Shown here one piece after another: positions 37,316-47,662 of a stretch of 64,000 nt of DNA. Every line of letters starts with the position of its first letter. Position 1 is the first letter of the stretch. The stretch covers positions 1 to 64,000 of the forward strand of contig CAJYYA010000010.1 of the NCBI GenBank assembly GCA_913778905.1. The letters are read 5' to 3'. The position numbers and the translations under genes are program-made. The stretch comes from an uncultured Naasia sp. Lineage in GTDB: Bacteria > Actinomycetota > Actinomycetes > Actinomycetales > Microbacteriaceae. The notes under the pieces were generated by a model that saw only the letters and a list, made by a program, of their open reading frames with translations, searched no databases and had not been told where the DNA came from.

Positions 37316-39265
37316 ATGGGCATTCTCGAGAGCATCCGCGGACCCCGCGATCTCGACTCGTTGAGTCGTGAGCAGCTGGACGAGCTGGCGGCCGAGATCC
37401 GCACCTTCCTGGTCGCAGGCGTCGCGAAGACGGGCGGTCACCTCGGCCCGAACCTCGGCGTCGTCGAATTGACGATCGCCATGCACCGCGTCTTCGACTC
37501 GCCCCGTGACGCCATCATCTTCGACACGGGTCACCAGTCCTACGTCCACAAGCTGCTCACCGGGCGCCAGGACTTCTCCCGCCTCCGCTCCAGCGATGGC
37601 CTGGCCGGCTATCCGCAGCGCTCCGAGAGCGAGCACGACATCGTGGAGAGCTCGCATGCGTCGAGCTCGCTGTCCTGGGCCGACGGCATCTCCCGAGCCT
37701 TCACGATCACCGGTCAGGCGGATCGCCATGTCGTCGCCGTCGTCGGCGACGGCGCGCTGACGGGCGGGATGACGTGGGAGGCCCTCAACAACATCAGCGA
37801 CGACAACAACCGTCGCCTCGTCATCGTCGTCAATGACAACGGGCGCTCCTACGCTCCGACCATCGGCGGTCTCGCGCGCTACCTCAACGATGTCCGCACC
37901 CGGCCGGCCTACCGCCACCTGCATCGCAAGTCGGAAGCCGTCTTCAACCGTCTGGGCCGTCCGGGGCGGTCGATCTACCGCGCGACCCGGGGCGCGACCC
38001 ACGGCTTCCTCAGTCGCTTCGCCGGCAACGAGGATCTGTACTCGAACCTCGATATCAAGTACATCGGACCCATCCACGGTCACGACGAGGCTGCCCTCGA
38101 AGCCGCCCTGCGGCAGGCCAAGAACTACGAGCTCCCGGTGATCGTCCACGTGATCACCCAGAAGGGCAAGGGATACGAGCCCGCCGTGCGCGACGCGGCC
38201 GACCAGTTCCACGCGGTGGGGCAGATCGACCCTGAGACGGGGGAGCCCCTCGAGGGGAAGTCGGGCCCGTCGTGGACATCGGTGTTCGCCGACGAACTCG
38301 TCGAGCTCGCCGCGAAGAACGAGAAGCTCATCGGCATCACGGCGGCCATGTTGCGACCCACGGGCCTCGCGAAGCTGGCCGAGCGCTTCCCGAAGCGGGT
38401 CATCGACGTCGGCATCGCCGAGCAGCACGCGGTCACTTCGGCTGCAGGTCTCGCCTTCGGTGGCCTGCACCCCGTGGTCGCCATCTACGCCACCTTCATC
38501 AACCGTGCGTTCGATCAGGTCCTCATGGACGTGGCGCTCCACAAGGCCGGTGTGACCTTCGTGCTGGACCGGGCCGGCGTGACGGGTCCCGACGGACCGA
38601 GCCATCACGGCATGTGGGATCTCGCGATCCTCCAGGTGGTCCCCGGCATCCGCCTCGCTGCACCCCGCGACGCCGTCCGCCTCCGCGAGGAGCTGGCCGA
38701 GGCCACTGCGGTCGACGATGCTCCCACGGTCGTCCGCTTCCCGAGAGGGTCCGCGGTCGCGGACGTGCCCGCCGTTCGGCGTACGTCCGACGGGGTCGAC
38801 GTGCTCCGCGAGGCTCCTCACCGCGACGTGCTGATCGTCTCGGTCGGGCCGATGGCCGGCCTCGCCCTGGAAGTGGCCGACCGCCTCGCCGCGCAGGGCA
38901 TCGGCGCCACGGTCGTCGATCCGCGGTGGGTCGTGCCGGTGCCTCGGAGCGTCATCGAGCTGTCGGCGCAGCACCGCATCGTCGTCAGCATCGAGGACGG
39001 CATCCGGGTCGGCGGGGTAGGCACACGGATACGCCAGGACCTCCGTGCCGCGGGCGTCGACACCGCGCTCACCGAGCTGGGGCTGCCGGACGAATTCCTC
39101 GACCACGGCGAGCGCGCCGAGATCCTCGAGCGTGTCGGGCTCACCCCGCAGACGATCGCGCGCGATCTCATCGCGCAGGTCATGGGCACGAAGATCCCGG
39201 TGGCCCGTCCGCTCGAGGGCGAGGACTCGCGCGGCCTGGACGAGACCGCCCGTCGAGACTCCTGA
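37316..39265 (+). CDS. dxs: 1-deoxy-D-xylulose-5-phosphate synthase
   Basis: Dxs condenses pyruvate and glyceraldehyde 3-phosphate to DXP, the first step of the MEP isoprenoid pathway, using thiamine diphosphate. The 649-residue protein has [14 protein letters not shown] near residue 42, [15 protein letters not shown] near 66, and the ThDP motif [18 protein letters not shown] near 142. [13 protein letters not shown] near 244 and the pyrimidine-domain [15 protein letters not shown] near 364 with the catalytic Glu also fit. The C-terminal transketolase-like domain is complete. Its -10 box points to a leaderless transcript from ATG 37316. A family C hairpin follows the stop. Confidence 0.96.
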   Translation: MGILESIRGPRDLDSLSREQLDELAAEIRTFLVAGVAKTGGHLGPNLGVVELTIAMHRVFDSPRDAIIFDTGHQSYVHKLLTGRQDFSRLRSSDGLAGYPQRSESEHDIVESSHASSSLSWADGISRAFTITGQADRHVVAVVGDGALTGGMTWEALNNISDDNNRRLVIVVNDNGRSYAPTIGGLARYLNDVRTRPAYRHLHRKSEAVFNRLGRPGRSIYRATRGATHGFLSRFAGNEDLYSNLDIKYIGPIHGHDEAALEAALRQAKNYELPVIVHVITQKGKGYEPAVRDAADQFHAVGQIDPETGEPLEGKSGPSWTSVFADELVELAAKNEKLIGITAAMLRPTGLAKLAERFPKRVIDVGIAEQHAVTSAAGLAFGGLHPVVAIYATFINRAFDQVLMDVALHKAGVTFVLDRAGVTGPDGPSHHGMWDLAILQVVPGIRLAAPRDAVRLREELAEATAVDDAPTVVRFPRGSAVADVPAVRRTSDGVDVLREAPHRDVLIVSVGPMAGLALEVADRLAAQGIGATVVDPRWVVPVPRSVIELSAQHRIVVSIEDGIRVGGVGTRIRQDLRAAGVDTALTELGLPDEFLDHGERAEILERVGLTPQTIARDLIAQVMGTKIPVARPLEGEDSRGLDETARRDS

Positions 39266-39347
39266 TCCCCCGCGACTGCGGAGTGTCGCGCCGACTGCGG
39301 GGTCGGAACCAGCCGCAATCGCTGCGACACTCCGCAGTCGCGGGGGA
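39266..39347. repeat. Family C inverted repeat, copy 1 (downstream of dxs)
   Basis: A perfect 24-bp inverted repeat has arms at 39266-39289 and 39324-39347 (core CCGCGACTGCGGAGTGTCGC). The second arm starts 34 bp after the first. A diverged copy lies at 40809-40890. It begins on the second base of the dxs stop codon's following position, so it can act as a terminator. Confidence 0.88.
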
Positions 39348-39371
39348 GTGCGTCCACGGGGACATGCGCGC

Positions 39372-39402
39372 TTGACTTCGAGCGCACTCGAAGTCGTAAC
39401 GT
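39372..39402 (+). promoter_or_regulatory. MerR-type promoter with 19-bp spacer and central dyad
   Basis: TTGACT (39372-39377) and TAACGT (39397-39402) are 19 bp apart, the stretched spacing typical of MerR-activated promoters. The spacer holds a perfect dyad, GACTTCGAG (39374-39382) and CTCGAAGTC (39387-39395). TAACGT ends six bases before the ATG, so the message looks leaderless. Confidence 0.8.
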
Positions 39403-39408
39403 GATGGT

Positions 39409-39824
39409 ATGACGACGACGGAGGCCGAGCTCACGATTTCGGCGGTTGCCGAGGCGACAGGGCTCTCGGTGCATACGCTCCGTTACTACGAGCGGGCGGG
39501 ACTCATGCTCACCCCGGTGCAGCGCGCGTCGAGCAGCCATCGGCGGTACTCGTCGAGGGATGTGGCCTGGATGGTCTTCCTCGGTCGGCTCCGCAGCACG
39601 GGCATGCCCATCCGCGCGATCGAGCAGTACGTGCAGCTCGTTCGCCGCGGCGACTCGACCGTGCTCGAGCGCCTGCAGCTTCTCGTCGAGCATCGCGAGC
39701 AGGTTCGGCGCGACCTCGCCGAGATCCAGGCCAGCCTCGCCGCCATCGATCACAAGATCAACAGCTACTCGGAGGTCCTCGGCATCCCCGCCGACGGAAC
39801 GACCCCCAGGGAAGGAACAGTCAC

Positions 39825-39831
<7 letters not shown>
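39409..39831 (+). CDS. MerR family transcriptional regulator
   Basis: This 140-residue regulator has the MerR winged helix at its N-terminus ([26 protein letters not shown], residues 8-33). [25 protein letters not shown] follows, with a C-terminal dimer coiled coil ([22 protein letters not shown]). There is no Cys-rich metal loop, so it is more like drug- or redox-responsive members. Its promoter carries a 19-bp spacer with a dyad, so it is probably self-regulated. The aldo/keto reductase gene overlaps its end by 7 bp, making that enzyme the evident target gene. Confidence 0.92.
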
Positions 39832-40802
<971 letters not shown>

Positions 40803-40808
40803 ACCACT

Positions 40809-40890
40809 TCCCCCGCGACTGCGGTGTGTCGCGCCGACTGCAAGGGCGAAACGCCTCGCAGTCGGCGCGACATTCAGCAGTCGCGGGGGA
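40809..40890. repeat. Family C inverted repeat, copy 2 (between the reductase gene and fadB)
   Basis: The outer arms TCCCCCGCGACTGC and GCAGTCGCGGGGGA enclose a few mismatches. Inside these is a 15-bp perfect inner stem, TGTCGCGCCGACTGC with GCAGTCGGCGCGACA. It lies 6 bp after one stop and 3 bp before the convergent one, so it likely terminates both. Confidence 0.88.
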
Positions 40891-40893
40891 GGG

Positions 40894-43050
40894 TCACTTC
40901 ACGCCGCGCAGCGGCGGGGTGTGGAACGTGGAGCCGAAGACCCGCTCCGACGCGCCTTCCCGGTCCAGGTACGGCGTCAGTCCGCCCATCTGGAACGGGT
41001 AGCCGGCACCCAGGATCATGCAGAGGTCGATGTCCTCGGCCCCCACGACGACCTCGTCCTCGAGCATGCGGTGCACCTCGTCGGCCAGACCGTCCTCCAG
41101 GCGGCGGCGCAACTCGTCCGCGGTCTGCGGCTTCTCCTGCCCCTTCGACGCCTCATCGACGATCTTCTGAGCGGCCTTGTCGATGCCCTTGATCTTGCCC
41201 TTGCCGTCGCGCTCGTAGATCTTGCCGAGGTCGGCCAGCTTGTGGAGGCTGTCGGAACGGAAGAAGCGCTCGGGGAAGGCCGAGTGGTGGGTGTCGAGAA
41301 CGTGCGCCCCGACCTTGAGCCCGACCAGCTCGAGGAGCACGAAGGGCAGCATCGGCAGACCGAACGGGCGCACCGCGTCGTCGACGACCGAGAACGGGGT
41401 CCCGGTGTCGACGGCGTGCATGGCCTCGCCGAGCACCTTGGCGAGGATGCGGTTGACCACGAATCCAGGGGTGTCGCGGGTGATGACGGCATTCTTCTTG
41501 AGCGCCGCCGCGGTGGCCATGGCGGTCGCCAGGGTCGACTCGTCGGTCGACGGAGTCCGTACGACCTCGATCAAGGGCATGACGGCGACCGGGTTGAAGA
41601 AGTGGAAGCCGACGAGGCGCTCCGGGTTCGCGAGCTTCGCGCCGATCTGCTCGACGGACAGCGACGAGGTGTTCGTCGCGAGGATCGCTTCGGGCGAGAC
41701 GATCTTCTCGATCTCGCCGAAGACGTCCTGCTTGACGCCGAGCTCCTCGAATACGGCCTCGATGACCCAGTCGCAGTCCGCGAACAGCGACCGGTCCGTC
41801 GTGCCCGTCACGAGCGCGTTCAGACGGTTCGCCTCGTCGGGGGAGATGCGCTTCTTCTCCAGCAGAGTGGCGATCTCGCCGCGGATGTAGTCCAGCCCCT
41901 TGTCGACGCGGGCCTGGTCGATGTCGGTGATGACGACCGGCACCCGCAGGCGACGCACGAACAGCAGCGCGAACTGGCTGGCCATGAGGCCCGCACCGAT
42001 GACGCCGACCTTCGTCACCTTGCGGGCGAGCTTCTTGTCCGGAGCGCCGGCGGGACGCTTGGCGCGCTTCTGCACGAGATTGAAGGCGTAGATGCTCGCC
42101 GCGAACTGGTCTCCCGCGATGAGTTCGCTGAGCGCCTCGTCTTCGGCGGCGAACCCCTCTGCCTTCGACGACTTCTTGGCGGCCTGCAGCAGTTCCAGAG
42201 CGGCGTAGGGCGACTTGGGGACCGAGCCGATCTTGCTCTCGAGGCTCTTGCGGGCGATCCCGATGGCGATGTCCCACTTCGCGAGACGCTCGAGCTTGCC
42301 GGGCACGTTCGGACGCTTGACCTCGACGGAGCCGCCGAGGACGCCGTCGGCCCACTTGAGCGAGTCCTCGAGGAAGTTGGCCGAGGAGAACATCGCATCG
42401 GCGATACCCATCTCCAGCACGTCGGACGCCTTCAGCATCCGGTTCTGCTTGAGCGGGTTCTCGATGACGACCTTGAGTGCGTTCTCGATGCCGATGAGGT
42501 TGGGCAGCAGCCAGGCGCCGCCCCAGCCGGGGAGGATGCCGAGGAAGACCTCGGGCAGTGCGAACGCCGGGCAGGACGCGTCGATGGTCCGATAGTCGGC
42601 GTTGAGACCGATCTCGACGCCCCCGCCGAGGGCGAGGCCGTTGGTGAAGACGAAGGACGGCACGCCCAGCTCGGCCTGCTTGCCGAGGACCTTGTGGCCC
42701 AGCTGCGCAAGCTTCTTGGCGGCGGCCTTCGACGGGATGTCGCTGACCTTGCTGAGGTCGGCACCCGCGGCGAGAATGAAGGGCTTGCCGGTGGTGGCGA
42801 CCGCGTGGATCTCACCCCGCGAGGCGCGGTCGCGCAGTGCGTCGTAGACCTCGCCCAGCTCGGTCAGGGATGCGGGCCCGAGCGTGTTGGGTCGGGTGTG
42901 GTCGCGTCCGTTGTCGAGCGTGACGAGGGCGATGACCCTTCCGCTCGGCATGCGGATGTCGCGGACGTACGAGTGCGTCACGACCTCGTCGTCCGAGAGC
43001 GCGAGCAACTCGGAGAAGTCGACGTCGTCGTACTGAGAGATGGCGGACAT
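40894..43050 (-). CDS. fadB: Fatty-acid oxidation complex alpha-type protein: enoyl-CoA hydratase/3-hydroxyacyl-CoA dehydrogenase
   Basis: This 718-residue bifunctional enzyme carries out the hydration and NAD-dependent dehydrogenation steps of beta-oxidation. The N-terminal crotonase domain has FILAAGADLSKV near residue 91, GLALGGGVEIGL near 138 and LPEVFLGILPGWGG near 166, with both catalytic Glu present. The dehydrogenase part has the NAD loop KVGVIGAGLMASQF near 345 and HFFNPVAVMPLIEVV near 486. C-terminal helical domains follow. The start ATG 43050 (MSAISQYDDVDF) is 2 bp after the thiolase stop, so fadA and fadB form one leftward operon. Confidence 0.93.
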   Translation of the reverse strand: MSAISQYDDVDFSELLALSDDEVVTHSYVRDIRMPSGRVIALVTLDNGRDHTRPNTLGPASLTELGEVYDALRDRASRGEIHAVATTGKPFILAAGADLSKVSDIPSKAAAKKLAQLGHKVLGKQAELGVPSFVFTNGLALGGGVEIGLNADYRTIDASCPAFALPEVFLGILPGWGGAWLLPNLIGIENALKVVIENPLKQNRMLKASDVLEMGIADAMFSSANFLEDSLKWADGVLGGSVEVKRPNVPGKLERLAKWDIAIGIARKSLESKIGSVPKSPYAALELLQAAKKSSKAEGFAAEDEALSELIAGDQFAASIYAFNLVQKRAKRPAGAPDKKLARKVTKVGVIGAGLMASQFALLFVRRLRVPVVITDIDQARVDKGLDYIRGEIATLLEKKRISPDEANRLNALVTGTTDRSLFADCDWVIEAVFEELGVKQDVFGEIEKIVSPEAILATNTSSLSVEQIGAKLANPERLVGFHFFNPVAVMPLIEVVRTPSTDESTLATAMATAAALKKNAVITRDTPGFVVNRILAKVLGEAMHAVDTGTPFSVVDDAVRPFGLPMLPFVLLELVGLKVGAHVLDTHHSAFPERFFRSDSLHKLADLGKIYERDGKGKIKGIDKAAQKIVDEASKGQEKPQTADELRRRLEDGLADEVHRMLEDEVVVGAEDIDLCMILGAGYPFQMGGLTPYLDREGASERVFGSTFHTPPLRGVK

Positions 43051-43052
43051 GC

Positions 43053-44336
43053 TCACTTGGCGTCCTTCCCTTCCGCCTTGCGGCGCTTCGACAGCTGCTT
43101 GGCCTCGTCGCCGAGCTTTCCGCTGTCCCACTTCTTGCCGTTCCAGTTCGGGTTCTCCCAGATCACGCTGCCGCCCTGACCCAGACCGACGCACATGGCG
43201 GTGAGCCCGTAGCGCACCTCGGGGTGCAGGGCGAACTGCGCCGCGAGCTGGATCATGAGGCGCACACCGGACGCGGCGAGCGGGTGGCCGATCGAGATGG
43301 CGCCGCCCCAGCGGTTCACGCGGGGGTCCTCGTCGTCGATGTCGAAGTGGTCGAGCAGCGACAGCACCTGGACGGCGAACGCCTCGTTGAGCTCGAACAG
43401 TCCGATGTCCTCGATGTCGAGGCCGGCCTTCTTGAGCGCCTTCTCGGTCGACGGGACGGGTCCGATGCCCATGATCTCCGGCTCGACGCCGGCGAAGGCG
43501 AAGCTGACGAGCCGCATCTTGGGGGTGAGGCCCAGTTCCTTCGCGGCGTCGCCGCTGGCGAGGAGCGAGACCGTCGCGCCATCGGTGAGGGGAGAGGAGT
43601 TGCCGGCCGTGACGCGCCCATGCGGGCGGAACGGGGTCTTCAGCGTCGCGAGGCCTTCCATCGTGGTCTCGGGGCGCATGCCCTGGTCCTCGGTGACGAG
43701 GCCCCAGCCGGCGTCGCTGCCGGCGGCGACCGGCACGAGGTCGGGCTGGATGTAGCCGGCCTCGTAGGCGGCGGCGAGCTTCTGCTGGCTCAGCATCGCG
43801 AAGCGGTCGGAGCGCTCCTTGGTCAGCTGCGGGAAGCGGTCGTGGATGCGCTCCGCGGTGCTGCCCATGTTGAGCGCGTCCTCGCTGACGAGACGCTCGG
43901 CGAGGAAACGCGGGTTGGGGTCGGCGTCGAAGCCCATCGGGTGGCGCCCCATGTGCTCGACACCGCCGGCGATGGCGACGTCGTAGGCGCCGAAGGCGAT
44001 ACCGCCCGCGGTGGTCGTCACGCTCGTCATCGCCCCGGCGCACATGCGGTCGATGGCGAAGCCGGGGACGGATCGGGGGAGCCCCGCGAGGAGGGCCGCG
44101 GTGCGGCCGAGGGTCAGACCCTGGTCACCTGTCTGCGTCGTCGCGGCGATGGCGACGTCGTCGACGCGGTCCTTCGGCAGCGAGGGGTTTCGTTCGAGGA
44201 GCGCGATGATCGCCTTGACGATCAGATCGTCGGCGCGCGTCTTCCAGAACACGCCCTTCTCTCCGGCACGTCCGAACGGAGTTCGCACCCCGTCGACGAA
44301 ATAGACGTCGTTCCCCGCGGTCTTGTGTGTCGCCAT
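43053..44336 (-). CDS. fadA: Acetyl-CoA C-acyltransferase (3-ketoacyl-CoA thiolase)
   Basis: This enzyme cleaves 3-ketoacyl-CoA with CoA, the last step of beta-oxidation. The 427-residue thiolase has the nucleophile Cys in IDRMCAGAMTSV near residue 98, NEAFAVQVLSLL near 318, GHPLAASGVRL near 352 with the catalytic His, and the second active Cys in AMCVGLGQGGS near 384. The C-terminus is extended and basic (SKRRKAEGKDAK). ATG 44336 follows GGAGG at six bases. It is the first gene of the fadA-fadB operon. Confidence 0.94.
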   Translation of the reverse strand: MATHKTAGNDVYFVDGVRTPFGRAGEKGVFWKTRADDLIVKAIIALLERNPSLPKDRVDDVAIAATTQTGDQGLTLGRTAALLAGLPRSVPGFAIDRMCAGAMTSVTTTAGGIAFGAYDVAIAGGVEHMGRHPMGFDADPNPRFLAERLVSEDALNMGSTAERIHDRFPQLTKERSDRFAMLSQQKLAAAYEAGYIQPDLVPVAAGSDAGWGLVTEDQGMRPETTMEGLATLKTPFRPHGRVTAGNSSPLTDGATVSLLASGDAAKELGLTPKMRLVSFAFAGVEPEIMGIGPVPSTEKALKKAGLDIEDIGLFELNEAFAVQVLSLLDHFDIDDEDPRVNRWGGAISIGHPLAASGVRLMIQLAAQFALHPEVRYGLTAMCVGLGQGGSVIWENPNWNGKKWDSGKLGDEAKQLSKRRKAEGKDAK

Positions 44337-44418
44337 CAACTGCCTCCAACGCTCTTTGATGAACCGAGATCGATGCTAGGGCGAGGCCGCCGAGCGCCGA
44401 CGAATCCTTTGCTTGTTC

Positions 44419-45696
44419 CTACGAAGCGGCGTCGTCGCCGGCGTCCGGGGCTTGGCTGGCTTCGACAAACGCTTCCGCGATCTTTTGTGCACTTGCCTCG
44501 ATCTGCCACGGGCGGGCCCCGAGCTGACCGAGCATCGCGCCGACCGCCTCGGTGCCGCCCTCCACGGGCGGCTGCCAGGCGACCCGTCGCAGAGTGTCGG
44601 GGGTGAGCAGGTTCTCGATGGGCATGTCGAGCGACTCGGCGACGTCGCCGAGAGCGGCCCGCGCAGCTTTCAGACGTCGGTCCGCTTCGGGATTGCGGTC
44701 GGACCACGCGCGGGGCGGCGGGATGCTCTCGCCGGGGACGCGTGTCTGCGGCAGGTCGTCGGTCGTGAGACCGCGTTCGACGGCGGCCCACCAGCGGTCG
44801 ATCTCGGACCGGCTGGCGCGTCCGGAGAACTCGCGGAGCGCGGCGAGCTCCCGCTTGGTCTTCGGCATGGCACGAGCGGCCGCGACGAGCGACCCGTCCG
44901 GGACCAGACGCCCGGGGGAGACGTCCTGGGTGCGTGCGAGATCGTCCCGCGCCAGCCAGAGCTCGCGGGCCACGGCCAGTCCACGGGCGCCGCGGATCGA
45001 GTGCACCCCCGAGAGGCGGCGCCACGGCTCGCTTCTGGTCAGGGTGAGTTCCCGCTTGAGCACCGCGTCGAACTCCTCCTCGGCGACGCGCTCCTTGCCC
45101 TGCTGCATGATGAGCGCGGCGACCTCGTCGCGCAGATCGGGCAGGAGCTGCACGTCGAGCGCTGCGTAGTCGAGCCACGAGGAGGGAAGTGGCCGGGTGG
45201 ACCAATCCGCCGCCGAGTGCTCTTTCGCCAGGTGCAGCCCGAGCAGACGCTCGACGACCGCCGCGAGGCCCACGCGGGGGAGTCCGAGCAGTCGAGCTGC
45301 AAGCTCGGTGTCGAAGATGCGGGTCGGATCGAGGCCGATCTCGCGCAGGCAGGTCAGATCCTGGCTGGCGGCGTGAAGGATCCACTCCTCGTCGCCGATG
45401 ACGGCCTGGAGTTCGCTGAAGTCGCCGATCGCGGGCGGATCGAAGAGGAAGGTGCCCGAACCGCGGCGGTAGACCTGCACGAGGTAGGCGCGCTGAGAGT
45501 AGCGGAACCCGCTCGCACGCTCGGCGTCGACCGCGATAGGGCCGTGACCGGCCGCGATGGCGTCGACGGCGTGGAGGAAGTTCTCGCGGGTGTCGATGAA
45601 GACGACCGGACCCTGGATGGTCGCGTCGGGCAGGGGGGCTTGCTCCGCGTCGGATGCGGCGGCCTCGTGGTCAGCGCCCGTGAGGGCGTCAGTCAC
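44419..45696 (-). CDS. rnd: Ribonuclease D (DEDDy 3'-5' exonuclease with HRDC domain)
   Basis: RNase D trims RNA 3' ends, notably tRNA precursors. The 425-residue protein has the DEDDy exonuclease motifs: GPIAVDAERASGFRYSQ near residue 52, HAASQDLTCLREIG near 108, FDTELAARLLGL near 127 and the final Tyr and Asp in LDYAALDVQLLPDL near 174. HRDC-type helices follow near residues 220-300 and a C-terminal extension ends the protein. The GTG at 45696 lies inside the upstream DUF3000 gene (8-bp overlap), so the pair is coupled. Linkage to DUF3000 is common in actinobacteria. Confidence 0.92.
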   Translation of the reverse strand: MTDALTGADHEAAASDAEQAPLPDATIQGPVVFIDTRENFLHAVDAIAAGHGPIAVDAERASGFRYSQRAYLVQVYRRGSGTFLFDPPAIGDFSELQAVIGDEEWILHAASQDLTCLREIGLDPTRIFDTELAARLLGLPRVGLAAVVERLLGLHLAKEHSAADWSTRPLPSSWLDYAALDVQLLPDLRDEVAALIMQQGKERVAEEEFDAVLKRELTLTRSEPWRRLSGVHSIRGARGLAVARELWLARDDLARTQDVSPGRLVPDGSLVAAARAMPKTKRELAALREFSGRASRSEIDRWWAAVERGLTTDDLPQTRVPGESIPPPRAWSDRNPEADRRLKAARAALGDVAESLDMPIENLLTPDTLRRVAWQPPVEGGTEAVGAMLGQLGARPWQIEASAQKIAEAFVEASQAPDAGDDAAS

Positions 45697-46282
45697 GCCC
45701 GCCCCGTCGTGTGGAAAGCAAAGTCACTCCTTCTGAGGCCGGCGGAAGACCGGCCAGCATGCCGACCAGCTCGATCCACGCTTCGACGTGGGCGGAGATG
45801 TCGGCCTCCATGGGGGTCCATGAAGCACGGAGTTCGATCTTCGCACCATCGCTCTGCTCGGCCAACTCGCCGTAGCCCGTGGAGATGATCTTGGTGGCCG
45901 TCCCGGACGCCGCCGAGTAGTCGGCGAGACGCTCGTCGAGCGCATCCGTCAGCCAGGACCAGGCGACATCGGCGAGGAAGGGGTCGACGCCGATCTCGGT
46001 CTCGAGCGGTGCCTGCGCGAAGCAGATGATCCGGAAGCGTCCACCCCATGCCTCGGGGGCCTCGGGGTCGTAGAGGAGAACGAAGCGGCCGGCGCCCAAC
46101 TCGAGATCGGTGCCGTGCGAGGCGGTGTCGACCTCGGCGGCGAGGGCGATCGACCAGGGGGCGAGGCCGGAGGGCGCGGGAATGGTGCGCACCTGCAGGT
46201 CGTCGCGCACGTCGACCTCGCGGATGGAGTCGACGGCGAAGGCGAACTCCTCCGGGGTCGGCTCGGGGCTGGCGCCGTTCAT
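45689..46282 (-). CDS. DUF3000 family protein
   Basis: This 197-residue protein is of DUF3000, an actinobacterial family normally encoded just before RNase D and of unknown function. Features include FAFAVDSIREVDVRDDLQV near residue 13, RTIPAPSGLAPWSIALAAEV near 32, RFVLLYDPEAPEAWGGRFRI near 66 and ELRASWTPMEADISAHVEAW near 150. The ATG at 46282 has TAGTGT seven bases upstream on this strand, so translation may begin at the transcript end. It overlaps the start of rnd. Confidence 0.9.
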   Translation of the reverse strand: MNGASPEPTPEEFAFAVDSIREVDVRDDLQVRTIPAPSGLAPWSIALAAEVDTASHGTDLELGAGRFVLLYDPEAPEAWGGRFRIICFAQAPLETEIGVDPFLADVAWSWLTDALDERLADYSAASGTATKIISTGYGELAEQSDGAKIELRASWTPMEADISAHVEAWIELVGMLAGLPPASEGVTLLSTRRGGRD

Positions 46283-46289
46283 GAACCGA

Positions 46290-46295
46290 ACACTA
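46290..46295 (-). promoter_or_regulatory. -10 box of a probable leaderless DUF3000 promoter
   Basis: TAGTGT on the leftward strand lies seven bases before the ATG at 46282. Confidence 0.5.
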
Positions 46296-46474
46296 GCCCC
46301 GTGCCGCGCGCATCCGGCCTGATCACGCCGGTGGGTCGTCGCTTACGGGGACGCTGTCGGACGCCTTTGATACCGTGAAGCGTCGTCGGGAATGCCTCCG
46401 TATTGGCGTGTGACCGACGCAACCGTGCGGCGTCTCCACGCCGCCCACGTGGTCGAGATAGAGAGCGGGAAGCT

Positions 46475-47653
46475 GTGTCACGTCGTTCGCGGTCGGCCGT
46501 GGGGGCCCTGGTCGCCGTCGGCGGCCTCGGCGCAGCCGGAGTCCTGTTCGCGGGAGCGGTGACCACCTCGGTGGCGCGGACGGTCGTGAAGCCGCCTCGT
46601 CGCCGAGTCGAGGACACGCGCATCATCCGCTACGACGAGGGCGCGTCCACCATCCAGCTCAGCATCACGGCGGACTCGATCATGCCGGGCGAGTACAGCT
46701 TCTGGTTCGCCTCCGGCACCGGGCATGCACGGGTCGGCGACGTGATCTCGCGCACCCCGGCCTCTGTCACCCGCCGTGTGATCGCCGTCGATTACGGCGA
46801 GTTGAACGATGCCCATCACGGTCGTTTCAACGGCTGGGTGTACCTCAGTCCGCGCGAGCTCGAGGTGCCCTACGAGAGCGTGCGCGTGCAGACCACGCTG
46901 GGTCCCGCACCGGCCTGGCTGGTCCGCGCGGCCGACGAGTCGTCTGATCTGTGGGTCATCCAGGTGCACGGGCGTGCGACCGTCCGGCAGGAGACCCTGC
47001 GTGCGGTGCCCGTATTCCGGGAGGCGGGCTACAACTCGCTCCTCATCTCCTATCGCAACGACGGCGAGGCACCCGCGAGCGAGGACCGCCGGTATTCCCT
47101 CGGCGACGTCGAGTGGCTCGACGTCGAAGCCGCCATGCTCTACGCGTTGGACCACGGAGCCACCAAGATCGTCCTGATGGGATGGTCGATGGGCGGAGCG
47201 ACGGTCCTGCAGGCGGCAACGCGATCCCGTCTCGCGTCGGTCGTCGACGGAATCGTTCTCGACTCCCCGGTGGTCAACTGGGTCGACACGCTCATGTATC
47301 AGGGGGAGGCGATGTCGCTGCCGGGGCCGGTGAAGAAGGGCATCCTCGCGATGATCAGCAAGCCGTGGGGACGTATGCTCACCGGTCAGGCCGAATCGAT
47401 CGACCTGGCCAGGCTCGACTTCGTGCGTCGCGCCGATGAGCTCGATGTCCCCATCCTGTTGCTGCACAGCGACGACGACGGATACGTCCCGTCGAGCGGG
47501 TCGCGGGAGCTCGCCGCCGCGCGGCCCGACATCGTGACCTTCGTGCCGTTCGAGACCGCGCGGCACACCAAGCTCTGGAATTACGACCGTGGTCGCTGGA
47601 ACGGCGTCGTCGCCGATTGGCTCGCCCGGCGTTCGGTCACCGCCGCTCGCTGA
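46475..47653 (+). CDS. Membrane-anchored alpha/beta hydrolase
   Basis: This 392-residue protein begins with a basic segment and one hydrophobic helix (SAVGALVAVGGLGAAGVLFA, about residues 7-27). It is followed by an alpha/beta-hydrolase domain. The nucleophile elbow is VLMGWSMGGATVLQ near residue 233. The acid is in LLLHSDDDGYVPSSGS near 330, and the His is in TARHTKLWNYD near 360. It is probably an envelope-facing esterase or peptidase; no substrate can be named. The GTG at 46475 follows GGGAAG. The upstream in-frame 24 codons are arginine-rich and not part of the family. It converges on the RibD-like gene. Confidence 0.85.
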   Translation: MSRRSRSAVGALVAVGGLGAAGVLFAGAVTTSVARTVVKPPRRRVEDTRIIRYDEGASTIQLSITADSIMPGEYSFWFASGTGHARVGDVISRTPASVTRRVIAVDYGELNDAHHGRFNGWVYLSPRELEVPYESVRVQTTLGPAPAWLVRAADESSDLWVIQVHGRATVRQETLRAVPVFREAGYNSLLISYRNDGEAPASEDRRYSLGDVEWLDVEAAMLYALDHGATKIVLMGWSMGGATVLQAATRSRLASVVDGIVLDSPVVNWVDTLMYQGEAMSLPGPVKKGILAMISKPWGRMLTGQAESIDLARLDFVRRADELDVPILLLHSDDDGYVPSSGSRELAAARPDIVTFVPFETARHTKLWNYDRGRWNGVVADWLARRSVTAAR

Positions 47654-47662
47654 TCCCGCGGT

